This document shows, piece after piece, positions 1-7,836 of a DNA stretch of 47,474 bases (its first letter is position 1; the number at the start of each line of letters is the position of its first letter). The DNA lies in contig CALXFK010000035.1 in assembly GCA_944387575.1 (NCBI GenBank), positions 1 through 47,474 of the forward strand. Reading direction: 5' to 3'. The DNA comes from an uncultured Clostridia bacterium. Its GTDB lineage: Bacteria; Bacillota; Clostridia; Oscillospirales; JAAYOS01. A program made the position numbers and the translations under genes. Under the pieces are notes generated by a model that did not search any database, had not been told where the DNA came from, and saw only the letters and a list, made by a program, of their open reading frames with translations.

Positions 1-976
1 TGTCCGGCGCAAACGCGATGCACACCGCCGTGCACACCGCCGCCGCGAGCGGTATCCCGCCGAACATCACCGAGCGGACGTTCCAGCCCTTTCCGTCAGT
101 CCTTGCGCACCGCAAAAGCCTTGCCGCACAGTAGAGCGCAGCCGCCGCGAGCGCCGCAACATTGGCACGGTTCGAGTAACCGTACATCAGGTCGCGCATC
201 GTGCGCGGCATGTTTCCGATTATCAGCGCAAGCCCGCCCTGCTCGGTTCCCGCGACGTCCGCACGATGTGTGAGCCCCGGCGACAGCACCACCGTCAGAA
301 ACCCAACAAACGCAAGCCCAAGCGAGACCAGATGCGCCGCCCGCACCCGCTTTTTCGCTATAAACCTCGCCCAGAGTATAAACATCAGCGTGAGTCCGAA
401 GCTCATCAGCCCGCCCTGCTCGTTTGTCGCCGCCGCAAGGAATGCGAGCGGGCACAGCGACCAGAACGCCCTGTCCTCCCCCTCAAACGACCGCTCGAGC
501 ACACGCCAGTATATCAGCAGCATCAGGCAGGGGTAGACATAGTTGAGCGACCCTGTCAGCCAGTATATGCTCTGCCGCGTGACCTGCGTGCTCGTCATCA
601 GCATCACCGCACCCGCAAACGCGAGTTTTGCCACCGACGCCTCTCTCTCCCCCACGGCGTCAGCACCGCGCCGGGGCGACGCCGCAAGCAGCACACACGC
701 CGAGAGCGCAAGCGAGTTCAGCACCCGCCACACCCAGATGTCCAGCCCGAGCAGCGCGGTCGCGAGCAGGTGAACTATCACCCTGCCGTTCGCGAGCTGG
801 TAGTGCTCAACATGCCGCTTCACATAGTACGAAAAGCCGTGCTGCGTAAACACGCTGTAAAACAGGTCGTCGCCATACAGGAACACATTCGCGCACACCG
901 CCGCAAACGCCGCAAGCACCGCCGCAAACACAGCGACCCTGACATATTTCCAGACATCTACCGTCCTACTCGGCAT
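1..976 (-). CDS. Polytopic membrane protein, DUF6056/GT-C-like (partial)
   Basis: The frame starts at an ATG at 976 and stays open for 325 codons to the left edge, so the C-terminus is missing. A GAGGAG Shine-Dalgarno sequence lies 8 nt upstream. The protein has a short basic N-terminus, a first membrane helix at about residues 12-30, then GDD at about 35 and several more hydrophobic helices separated by Arg-rich loops. The pattern NGR followed by VHLL, and later YWLTGSLNYVYPC, resembles the DUF6056-type membrane proteins that sit beside GtrB-like glycosyltransferases; that family is suspected to act on polyprenyl-linked sugars, but no activity is shown here. The start overlaps the stop of the upstream glycosyltransferase by 11 nt, so the two are probably translationally coupled. 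The family name is my inference from overall pattern. Confidence 0.72.
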   Translation of the reverse strand, partial: MPSRTVDVWKYVRVAVFAAVLAAFAAVCANVFLYGDDLFYSVFTQHGFSYYVKRHVEHYQLANGRVIVHLLATALLGLDIWVWRVLNSLALSACVLLAASPRRGADAVGEREASVAKLAFAGAVMLMTSTQVTRQSIYWLTGSLNYVYPCLMLLIYWRVLERSFEGEDRAFWSLCPLAFLAAATNEQGGLMSFGLTLMFILWARFIAKKRVRAAHLVSLGLAFVGFLTVVLSPGLTHRADVAGTEQGGLALIIGNMPRTMRDLMYGYSNRANVAALAAAALYCAARLLRCARTDGKGWNVRSVMFGGIPLAAAVCTAVCIAFAPD

Positions 977-1889
977 CGGTAACACTCCTCTCAAGGATGT
1001 AGCGCGGACGCCCGCGCACTTCACTGTACATCCGCGCGATATACGCTCCCAGAACCCCGAGCACGAACAGTATCGCCCCGCCGGTGAACGCAATTAACGC
1101 ATACAAAAACAGCCCGAAGCACAAAAACAACAGCGCGCCAAGAAGGAACAGCGCCCCAGCCACAAACGCGAAGTAGAGCGGCTTTACCGAAAATGAGAGC
1201 GCCGCCGAGCACGCAAACCGGATGAGCCTCCCCGTGCTGAACCGGCTCGTGTCGCCGGTGCGGTCGGCAACGTCGAACTCATACTCGACGTGCCGCAGCC
1301 CCATCCACTCGCATATTCCACGGAAAAACATGTCACGCTCTTTGAACGATGTAAGCGTGAGCGCAGCGCGGCGGCTGAGCAGCTTGAAGTCGGACGAGCG
1401 CCCAAGGTCCGCCCCCGCAAACCACTTGAACCCACTGTAAAACAGCGACGCGCACGCATGGTACAGCCCCTTCTCGCTGCCCCGGCTCCGCTTCACCCCG
1501 TCCACGACGTCCGCCCCGCTCTCACGCGCGAGCGCAAGCATCTCCGGAATGCACTGCGGCGGGTGCTGAAGGTCGCTGTCAAGCACCGCGAACCACTCCG
1601 CGCCGCCGAGTCGCAGCGCCTCCGCCACCCCCGCGAACACCGCCGCCTCCTTGCCGAAGTTGCGCGAAAATCGCACCCCGTTGAAGCGCGCGTCCGCCCG
1701 GCGCAGCTCGCATATCACCGACCAGGTCGCATCCCTCGACCCATCGTCCACCAGCACTGCCGTGAACTCCTGTCCCGCGGCGTCAAGAATGGCCGCAAGC
1801 GTCTCCATGTTCCGCTTGAGCGTCCGCTCCTCGTTATACGCTGGTATTATCAGTCTCACCATATTGCTGTCTATCTGCTCGGACATCAT
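966..1889 (-). CDS. GtrB/DPM1-like family 2 glycosyltransferase
   Basis: This 307-residue protein has an N-terminal GT-A domain (VRLIIPAYNEE near the start, then VDDGSRD) and the metal-binding DxD within LDSDLQHPP at about residue 100. Two C-terminal membrane helices (about 235-300) are followed by the short basic tail typical of GtrB and dolichol-phosphate-mannose synthase relatives. These enzymes move a sugar from a nucleotide donor onto a polyprenyl phosphate on the cytoplasmic face of the membrane. I chose the ATG at 1889 because AAAGG lies 5 nt before it; an in-frame GTG at 1895 and an ATG at 1886 are alternatives. The neighbouring membrane protein overlaps its stop and is the likely partner that uses the lipid-linked sugar. 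The exact sugar cannot be read from sequence. Confidence 0.88.
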   Translation of the reverse strand: MMSEQIDSNMVRLIIPAYNEERTLKRNMETLAAILDAAGQEFTAVLVDDGSRDATWSVICELRRADARFNGVRFSRNFGKEAAVFAGVAEALRLGGAEWFAVLDSDLQHPPQCIPEMLALARESGADVVDGVKRSRGSEKGLYHACASLFYSGFKWFAGADLGRSSDFKLLSRRAALTLTSFKERDMFFRGICEWMGLRHVEYEFDVADRTGDTSRFSTGRLIRFACSAALSFSVKPLYFAFVAGALFLLGALLFLCFGLFLYALIAFTGGAILFVLGVLGAYIARMYSEVRGRPRYILERSVTDAE

Positions 1890-1913
1890 TGTCACCTTTT
1901 CTTTCCATATGAG

Positions 1914-1942
1914 TTGACATTACCTGTGCGGCATGGTATATT
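1914..1942 (+). promoter_or_regulatory. Sigma-A promoter of bioY
   Basis: A perfect -35 TTGACA (1914-1919), a 17-bp spacer and a near-perfect -10 TATATT (1937-1942) lie 36 bp upstream of the bioY start. The -10 overlaps the left arm of the proposed BirA operator. Confidence 0.85.
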
Positions 1943-1974
1943 GTCACCAACATTTATTTTTCAGGGAGACAATA
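1939..1974 (+). promoter_or_regulatory. BirA operator upstream of bioY
   Basis: An inverted repeat reads TATTGTCACC, a 16-base AT-rich spacer, then GGAGACAATA. Written as 9-mer half sites (TTGTCACCA, N14, GGGAGACAA) it fits the spacing and outer bases of the known BirA operator (TTGTnAACC-N14 to 16-GGTTnACAA), though inner bases differ. It covers the -10, the transcription start and the bioY Shine-Dalgarno sequence, so BirA binding would block transcription. birA lies next to bioY, which supports the assignment. Confidence 0.72.
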
Positions 1975-1978
1975 TGCC

Positions 1979-2542
1979 ATGAAGCACAGAATCACCGTTC
2001 GGGAAATGGTGTACGCGGCGGCGTTTACCGCGGTACTCGCCGTATGTTCCTGGGTCTCGATACCGGGACCGGTGCCGTTCACGCTGCAAACCTTTGCGAT
2101 AGCGGCGGCGATCACGATGCTCGGTGCGCGGCTCGGCGGGCTTGCAGTGACCACGTGGATACTGCTCGGTGCGGTCGGCGTACCAGTATTCTCAAATTTC
2201 AACGGCGGGGCAGGCGCCCTGTTCGGGGTCACCGGCGGGTACATACTCGGGTTCCTACTCGCCGCGCCGCTGTACGGACTGGTGCTCCGTCTGCCGGGAA
2301 AGAAGATCGTATGGCAGGCGGCGGGGCTCCTCACGGGGCTCATTGCGATGTATGCGTTCGGAACCGCGTGGTACGTGGTCGCATACGCGCGGGGCGGCGG
2401 AGAAATTGGGGTCATGGCGGCACTCGCGAAATGCGTCATTCCATTCGTCCTGCCCGACCTTGCAAAGCTTACTCTCGCGCTGATCGTCGGACGGATACTG
2501 CGCCCACACCTCCGCCTTCAGGCTCAGACCTCGCGGTCGTGA
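1979..2542 (+). CDS. bioY: BioY biotin transporter, ECF S component
   Basis: This 187-residue membrane protein is the substrate-binding (S) component of an energy-coupling-factor biotin importer. Family landmarks are PVPFTLQTF at residues 31-39 and GGAGALFGVTGGYILG at 76-91, set in about six hydrophobic helices. No EcfA/EcfT genes are nearby, so it probably uses a shared ECF module encoded elsewhere or works alone, as some BioY proteins do. The ATG at 1979 is chosen over the ATG at 1974 because the latter hits a stop at once; AGGGAG lies 10 nt upstream. A strong promoter overlapped by a BirA-type operator precedes it. It converges on birA with a 19-nt overlap of the 3' ends. Confidence 0.95.
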   Translation: MKHRITVREMVYAAAFTAVLAVCSWVSIPGPVPFTLQTFAIAAAITMLGARLGGLAVTTWILLGAVGVPVFSNFNGGAGALFGVTGGYILGFLLAAPLYGLVLRLPGKKIVWQAAGLLTGLIAMYAFGTAWYVVAYARGGGEIGVMAALAKCVIPFVLPDLAKLTLALIVGRILRPHLRLQAQTSRS

Positions 2543-3522
2543 CCGTCCCCGGCGGTTTGCGGAGCCAGCCGCACGGTTATTTCACCGCTGCGAAGTGTCT
2601 CATGCTCCCCATTCGGGAGCAGCACCTCAAGACCTCCGCTCTCGTCGATACCAACCGCGCGTGCGCTGCGCGTCTCGCCCGAGACCGTGTAGGTTATCTC
2701 CCGCCCGATAACGAGCGAACGGCGGCGGTACTCCTCAATATAGCCCCGGTCGGTGAGATCCTGCGAAAAGCGTATCAGCCGGGCGGTTATCTCAGCGGCA
2801 AGCGCGCTGCGTGTCAGCTCCACATCGAGCGACGCGGCGCGCGTTTTCAGTTCTTCGGGGAAATTTTCGGTGGATATGTTCACGCCGATACCAATTATGA
2901 CGTTGGTGGCGGTATTGCTCTCAAAATCTCCCACCGCCTCGGTGAGTATGCCGCAGACCTTCCTGTCCCCGACATACACGTCGTTTACCCACTTTATCTG
3001 CGGGCGGAGTGGCGTGAGGCTCTCTACGGCACACGCCACCGCGACCGACGCCATCGTTGTCAGCGACACCGCGTCCGCGAAGCTCGCATCGGTGCGCACC
3101 ACAAGCGACATGTACAGCCCGGTATTCGCCGGCGAGAAAAACGAACGCCCCTGTCTGCCGCGCCCAGCGGTCTGCTCGTCCGCCACCACGAGCGCAGCTC
3201 CGTCTATCTCTCCGGATGCGAGCAGCCGTTTCGCCTCGTTATTGGTCGAGTCGACCGAGCCGCGCGCGAATATTTTCAGCGAACGCATCTCCTCCGGGAG
3301 CCTCGCCGCTATCCCCTCCGCCGTGAGCACATCGCTCGCCGCGCGCAGGCAGTACCCGCGGCGCGGCGCGGAATCGATATCGTGACCGTCCCTGCGCAGC
3401 GCCTCCACCGCCTTCCAGACCGCATTCCGCGACATCCCGAGCGAGTGCGCGAGCTCCTCGCCGGACAGGTATCTGCCCCGCTGCCGCTCAAGTATTTCCA
3501 GAACTTTACTCTTCAAAGACAT
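2524..3522 (-). CDS. birA: Biotin ligase / biotin operon repressor BirA
   Basis: This 332-residue bifunctional BirA attaches biotin to carboxylase or decarboxylase subunits and represses biotin genes when loaded with biotinyl-AMP. The N-terminus (about 1-60) is a winged helix-turn-helix with SRNAVWKAVEALRR and the wing RRGYCL. The catalytic domain has GRGRQGR at 120-126, which binds biotinyl-AMP, and KWVND at 177-181 (usually KWPND), with the small C-terminal SH3-like domain after about 270. The ATG at 3522 is preceded by GGAGAG. It is last in a long minus-strand series after the nucleoside salvage genes and converges with bioY, its probable target. Full length with no sign of damage. Confidence 0.95.
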   Translation of the reverse strand: MSLKSKVLEILERQRGRYLSGEELAHSLGMSRNAVWKAVEALRRDGHDIDSAPRRGYCLRAASDVLTAEGIAARLPEEMRSLKIFARGSVDSTNNEAKRLLASGEIDGAALVVADEQTAGRGRQGRSFFSPANTGLYMSLVVRTDASFADAVSLTTMASVAVACAVESLTPLRPQIKWVNDVYVGDRKVCGILTEAVGDFESNTATNVIIGIGVNISTENFPEELKTRAASLDVELTRSALAAEITARLIRFSQDLTDRGYIEEYRRRSLVIGREITYTVSGETRSARAVGIDESGGLEVLLPNGEHETLRSGEITVRLAPQTAGDGHDREV

Positions 3523-3553
3523 CTCTTGCTCTCCAATTCAGGAAATCAGGCGC

Positions 3554-4864
3554 TCACGCCTGCACTATCCCGTAAATAAGGCGCTGTTCGGGGGCGGGTT
3601 CATCCGAAATAACGAATGCCGCCGCCGCAGTCTCCGCCGCGCCGGAGAAGTCCTCCACGGTCGAGCTGAGAAGCTCGCAGAGCGGTGCTCCCGCCTCGAC
3701 CCTCTCGCCGTTCTTCACGCAGAGCAGGACTCCCGCCGAAAAGTCGATACCGTCCTCCTTGCGCTCGCGACCCGCGCCGAGCAGCATTGCGGCTTTTCCG
3801 ATACCCGCGGCGTCCACCGAATGCACCCATCCCGCGCGCGGAGCGGTGACCGTCTCCCGCCGCGAAGCCGGACACAGGGTCTCGGGGCGGTCGATAAACC
3901 CGCAGTCCCCGCCCTGGGCGGATATCCACTCGCGGAACTTCGCAAGCGCCGCACCGCTCTCGAGCGCACGCCGGGCGCGGTTAGTCGCCTCAGTGTGGTC
4001 GATACCGAGTGCGAGCGCCGCCATCTGACCGGCGAGCGCCACGCATATCTCGCGGAGCGCCGCGTCACTGTTCGTCTCTCCGCGCAGCATCTCCACCGCC
4101 TCGCGCACCTCGAGCGCATTTCCAACCGCCCGTCCGAGCGGCAGGTCCATATTAGTCAGCAGTGCGGACACCTTCCGCGAACACCGCGCACCTATCTCCA
4201 CCATCGTGCGTGCGAGCTTCTCCGCCTCCTGCGGCGTGTGCATGAACGCACCCGAGCCGACCTTCACGTCGAGCACTATCGACCCCGCGCCCGCGGCGAG
4301 CTTTTTCGACATTATGCTCGACGCGATGAGCGGGATGCTGGATACGGTCGCCGTCACATCGCGCAGCGCGTACAACTTCTTATCCGCCGGAACGAGGTTC
4401 CCGCTCTGACCTATCACCGCGACGCCTATCCGCTCCACCTGAGCCATGAACTCGTCCGCCGGAAGCGCCGTGCGGTAACCGGGGATGCTCTCGAGCTTGT
4501 CCACCGTCCCTCCGGTGTGCCCGAGTCCGCGACCGCTCATCTTCGCCACCTTGAGCCCGAGTGCGGCGGCGAGCGGAGCCACGATGAGCGTCGTCTTGTC
4601 GCCCACGCCGCCTGTCGAGTGCTTGTCCACCGCGAGCGCACCGAATCGGGAGAGGTCGAGCGTGTCCCCCGAGCGGCACATCGCGTCGGTGAGCACCGCC
4701 GTCTCCGCGTCGGTCATCCCGCGAAGATAGATAGCCATGAGCAGCGCCGAAGCCTGATAGTCTGGCGCGCGACCGGATGTATATTCGTCGACGAACCAGC
4801 GTATTTCGCTCTCGGTGAGCTCTCCGCCGTCCCTCTTCTTTTCGATTATGTCGTAAAATCTCAT
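3554..4864 (-). CDS. pdp: Pyrimidine-nucleoside phosphorylase
   Basis: This 436-residue enzyme cleaves thymidine, deoxyuridine or uridine with phosphate to the base and (deoxy)ribose-1-phosphate. It shows the family signature SGRGLGHTGGTVDKLE at 110-125, the phosphate-binding KHSTGGVGDK at 81-90 and the usual three-part layout: helical N-domain, alpha/beta domain and a C-terminal barrel-sandwich domain from about 340. Length matches Bacillus Pdp and E. coli DeoA. It lies 9 nt downstream of cdd, so uridine or deoxyuridine made by Cdd can be passed directly to it. I prefer Pdp (broad pyrimidine specificity, common in Firmicutes) to strict thymidine phosphorylase, but sequence reading alone does not settle it. 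Confidence 0.95.
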   Translation of the reverse strand: MRFYDIIEKKRDGGELTESEIRWFVDEYTSGRAPDYQASALLMAIYLRGMTDAETAVLTDAMCRSGDTLDLSRFGALAVDKHSTGGVGDKTTLIVAPLAAALGLKVAKMSGRGLGHTGGTVDKLESIPGYRTALPADEFMAQVERIGVAVIGQSGNLVPADKKLYALRDVTATVSSIPLIASSIMSKKLAAGAGSIVLDVKVGSGAFMHTPQEAEKLARTMVEIGARCSRKVSALLTNMDLPLGRAVGNALEVREAVEMLRGETNSDAALREICVALAGQMAALALGIDHTEATNRARRALESGAALAKFREWISAQGGDCGFIDRPETLCPASRRETVTAPRAGWVHSVDAAGIGKAAMLLGAGRERKEDGIDFSAGVLLCVKNGERVEAGAPLCELLSSTVEDFSGAAETAAAAFVISDEPAPEQRLIYGIVQA

Positions 4865-4873
4865 GTTAGTTCC

Positions 4874-5275
4874 TCAAAGGTGTTCCGGACCAAACGAACA
4901 CGGGAGCAGCTCGTCAAGCGTGAACGTCTCAAACCCGCCCTCTCCATCGCTGAAGAACACCGCAAAACCCGGCTTACAGAACTCCCGCATCACCTGCCTG
5001 CATACGCCGCAGGGCGGGCAGCTCTGCTCGTTCGCACCGGTACCGCCGCTCACCGCAATTGCGCGGAACTCCCGTTTCCCATCCGCTATCGCACGGAAAA
5101 ACGCGGTACGCTCGGCGCAGTTTGTCGCGGGATAGGACGCATTTTCTATGTTTGCACCGAGGTAGACGCTTCCGTCCGCACATTCGAGCGCCGCACCCAC
5201 CGCAAAGTGCGAGTACGGCGAATAGGACAGGCGGCGCGCTTCCCGCGCCGCCTCCATCAGCTCCGCCGCAGTCAC
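4874..5275 (-). CDS. cdd: Cytidine deaminase
   Basis: This 133-residue homotetrameric-type cytidine deaminase converts cytidine or deoxycytidine to uridine or deoxyuridine. The zinc site is the Firmicute three-cysteine type: CAE at 53-55 (the Glu is the proton shuttle) and PCGVC with Cys89 and Cys92. The substrate-binding FAVGAAL and NIENASYP are at 24-30 and 42-49. The ATG overlaps the deoD stop by 4 nt (ATGA), so translation is probably coupled. It sits between deoD and pdp in the salvage operon. Confidence 0.96.
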   Translation of the reverse strand: MTAAELMEAAREARRLSYSPYSHFAVGAALECADGSVYLGANIENASYPATNCAERTAFFRAIADGKREFRAIAVSGGTGANEQSCPPCGVCRQVMREFCKPGFAVFFSDGEGGFETFTLDELLPCSFGPEHL

Positions 5276-5991
5276 AGCCGGAGCGCCGTCTCAAGCGCAA
5301 GTTCTATCATCCCGGTAAACGAGGTCTGGCGCTCCTCGGCGCTGGTCGCCTCCCCGGTGATCAGGTGGTCGCTTATGGTACACACCGCAAGTGCGTTCCC
5401 GCCGGCGCGCGCCGCGTTGATATACAGACCGGCAGCCTCCATCTCGACGGCGAGCACGCCGAGCTTCGCATACTCGAGGCTCGCGCCGCCGTCGTAGAAC
5501 ACGTCGCTTGAATAGACGCTCCCGACGTGGAACGGAATACCGGTCTCCCGGGCGGCAGCCACGCACTGCTCGACCATCTTATAGCTCGCCACCGGCGCGA
5601 AGTTCCCCTTCAGCCCGAACTGCTCCGCGAACGCCGAATTCGTGCATGCGCCGAGCGCGATGACTATGTCGCGCAGCCGCACCTCCTCGCGTATCGCTCC
5701 CGCCGAGCCGACGCGGATTATATTCTTCACTCCGAAATAGTTGTAGAGCTCATAGCTGTATATCCCGATGGACGGGATGCCCATGCCGCTCGCCATCACC
5801 GAGACCCGCCTGCCGCGGTACTCTCCGGTGTACCCCTGCACACCACGCACGTCGTTGACGAGCTTCGCGCCCGAAAGGAAGTTTTCCGCGATGAATTTCG
5901 ACCGGAGCGGGTCGCCCGGCATGAGCACGGTCTCCGCGAAGTCCTCCGGATATGCGTTTATGTGTGGAGTCGGACAGGGATTCGTTGACAT
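5272..5991 (-). CDS. deoD: Purine-nucleoside phosphorylase DeoD
   Basis: This 239-residue protein is the hexameric, low-molecular-weight purine-nucleoside phosphorylase that splits (deoxy)inosine, guanosine and adenosine with phosphate. Landmarks are the phosphate-binding VLMPGDPLRSKF near residues 22-33, ASGMGIPSIGIYSYEL in the middle, RVGSAGAI, the ribose-binding EMEAAGLY at about 178-185 and the catalytic Asp region ISDH near 203. I chose the ATG at 5991 because GGAGAG lies 8 nt upstream; an upstream GTG at 6000 has no room for a ribosome site. The Shine-Dalgarno sequence lies in the last codons of deoC, 5 nt away. The 3' end overlaps cdd by 4 nt. Confidence 0.96.
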   Translation of the reverse strand: MSTNPCPTPHINAYPEDFAETVLMPGDPLRSKFIAENFLSGAKLVNDVRGVQGYTGEYRGRRVSVMASGMGIPSIGIYSYELYNYFGVKNIIRVGSAGAIREEVRLRDIVIALGACTNSAFAEQFGLKGNFAPVASYKMVEQCVAAARETGIPFHVGSVYSSDVFYDGGASLEYAKLGVLAVEMEAAGLYINAARAGGNALAVCTISDHLITGEATSAEERQTSFTGMIELALETALRL

Positions 5992-5996
5992 GTGGT

Positions 5997-6686
5997 TCAC
6001 TCTCCTTTTCCCGCGGTCTCCGCCGCGCTATCAAGTTTACCGATTTTCTTTACAACCGCGACGACCCGGCTCGTACCCAGCCGGGCAGCCCCGAGTTTCA
6101 AATAGTTTTCCGCATCCTCGAGGCTCGCTATTCCACCCGCCGCCTTGACGAGCGTGCCACCCGATACGTTCCGGCAGAGCAGCTCGACGTCGTGCGGAGT
6201 CGCCCCTCCGCCCGCAAACCCGGTGGACGTCTTTATGAACGCCGCCTTCGAGCGGGACACCACCCCGCACATCGCGACCTTCTCCTCGTCGCTCAGAAGG
6301 CAGGTCTCGATTATGACCTTCACCGGGCGCGCGCACGCCTCGCAGACCGCGTCTATCTCGCGCAGCACTTCATCGTACCTTCCCTCGCGCACGAGACCGA
6401 GGTTTGCGACCATGTCTATCTCGTCTGCACCCTGCCGCGCAGCCTCCGCCGCCTCGAAGCACTTTGCCGCCGCAGTCGAGTTCCCGTTCGGAAAACCGAC
6501 CACGGTGCACACCTTCACACGTCCGGACAGATACTCCGCCGCGCGCGCGACGTAGCACGGCGCAATGCAGACCGAGGCGCAGCCGTACTCCACCGCGTCG
6601 TCGCAGAGCGCCTGTATCTCCGCCCAGGTCGCGGTCTGACCGAGCAGCGTGTGGTCCACCGCCCGAAGGATATCCCGAGTTTCCAT
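5997..6686 (-). CDS. deoC: Deoxyribose-phosphate aldolase
   Basis: This 229-residue class I aldolase splits deoxyribose-5-phosphate into acetaldehyde and glyceraldehyde-3-phosphate. The Schiff-base lysine is Lys152 in FIKTSTGF, Lys181 in LVKAAGG is the second active-site lysine, and Asp91 is in DEIDMVANLG. The frame is open upstream, but the start at 6686 is clear: AGGAGGA lies 7 nt before it and the alignment begins METRDILRAVDHTLL. It follows the cysteine desulfurase remnant by 20 nt and precedes deoD by 5 nt. No phosphopentomutase gene (deoB) is in this cluster, so conversion of deoxyribose-1- to -5-phosphate must be encoded elsewhere. Confidence 0.96.
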   Translation of the reverse strand: METRDILRAVDHTLLGQTATWAEIQALCDDAVEYGCASVCIAPCYVARAAEYLSGRVKVCTVVGFPNGNSTAAAKCFEAAEAARQGADEIDMVANLGLVREGRYDEVLREIDAVCEACARPVKVIIETCLLSDEEKVAMCGVVSRSKAAFIKTSTGFAGGGATPHDVELLCRNVSGGTLVKAAGGIASLEDAENYLKLGAARLGTSRVVAVVKKIGKLDSAAETAGKGE

Positions 6687-6706
6687 ATTTTCCTCCTCGT
6701 ACGCTC

Positions 6707-7819
6707 TCACAGACTGCCCGCCGCCGAGAGCAGTGCTTCCACATCCTCCACGGTATTCTTCCAGGAAATGCTCGCGCGTATCGCGCTCCTGACGAGCCGC
6801 CGCTCGACCCCCATAGCCTCGAGCACGTGACTTGCGCGCCCACGCGCGCAAGCCGAGCCGCCGCTCACGAACACGCCGGTCTGCTCAAGCATGCGTATAG
6901 TGACCTCCGAGGGGTAGCGCGGGACCGCAAAATTGACTATTGCGCCGTTTGCCGCGATGATCTCGACGCCCGGTATCCGCTCAAGCCCGCTGCGGAGCCG
7001 CTCCGCGAGCATGCCGACCCTCTCAATGTTCCGGTCGATCTCCGCCGCCGCCTCCCGCACCGCAGCCGCGAATCCCGCGACCACCGGCGTCGCCTCTGTC
7101 CCGGAGCGCAGACCGTGCTCCTGACCCCCGCCGAGTATCAGCGGCTTGAGTCTGACTCCCCGGCGCAGGTATAGCGCGCCCGCGCCCTTCGGACCGTGTA
7201 TCTTGTGCGAACTTACCGACAACATGTCCACCCCGAGCGAGCGGACGGTGAACCGGTGCTTCATGAGCGCCTGCACCGCGTCGGTGTGAAAGAGCGCCTG
7301 CGGCGCCGCGCGCCGTGTCACGCGGACAAGCTCGTCTATTTGGCTCGGCGCACCGGTCTCATTATTTACGAGCATCAGCGACACGAGCGCGGTGTCCGGT
7401 CGAAGCACCGCCTCCAGCGCCTCCGGCGAGACCGAACCGTCACTGTCCGGGCGCAGCCAGCTCACCTCAAATCACCGGCTTTCGAGGTATTTCACGCTGT
7501 TTATCACCGCGTCGTGCTCCGCAAGCGAGGTCACCACATGACCGTGACCGCCCCGCTTTGCCGCGAGCTCCGCGCCGCGTATTATCGCCATGTTGTCCGA
7601 CTCGGTGCCGCCAGACGTGAATATCAGCTCGCCCGGCAAACATCCGAGCGCCGCCGCAATATCTGAGCGCGCGCCCTCGTTCATCCGCTCCGCCTCCACC
7701 CCGAGCGAGTGGATCGAGGAGGGATTTCCAAACCGGACGGTCATCGCGTCGAGCACAGCCGCAGCCGCCACGTCGCTCACCCTCGTAGTGGCGGCATTAT
7801 CAAGATAGTGTGTTTCCAT
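6707..7819 (-). pseudogene. Cysteine desulfurase (NifS/IscS-like) with one in-frame UGA
   Basis: The reading frame encodes a complete 370-residue PLP-dependent cysteine desulfurase, the sulfur donor for Fe-S clusters and thiolation, except that codon 116 is TGA (7472-7474). The local order is Arg-stop-Phe-Glu-Val-Ser-Trp-Leu, where relatives have Gly (Arg-Gly-Phe-Glu-Val), so one GGA-to-TGA change explains it. Before the stop are LDNAATT and FGNPSSIHS; after it come the PLP lysine (about 206, in SSHKIHGPKG) and the active-site Cys (about 324, in SGGSACARG). The frame is not shifted and the rest looks intact, so the change is recent, a read-through site or a base-call error. The start at 7819 has no good Shine-Dalgarno sequence. 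UGA is a normal stop elsewhere in the window, for example in bioY, deoC and addB. Confidence 0.85.
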
Positions 7820-7836
7820 ATGTCAATTGTCAGTCT

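Noticed and set aside
1933-3579. Open frame of 548 codons on the plus strand across bioY and birA
   Set aside because: It overlaps bioY in another frame and is antisense to birA. The translation is Arg/His-rich shadow sequence.
7420-7474. Selenocysteine at the UGA of the cysteine desulfurase
   Set aside because: The stop replaces a Gly far from the active-site Cys, no convincing SECIS hairpin follows it, and the catalytic Cys is present downstream.
7472-7474. Genetic code change with UGA read as Gly (as in some candidate phyla)
   Set aside because: UGA clearly ends several other genes in the window, and the gene content is Clostridial.
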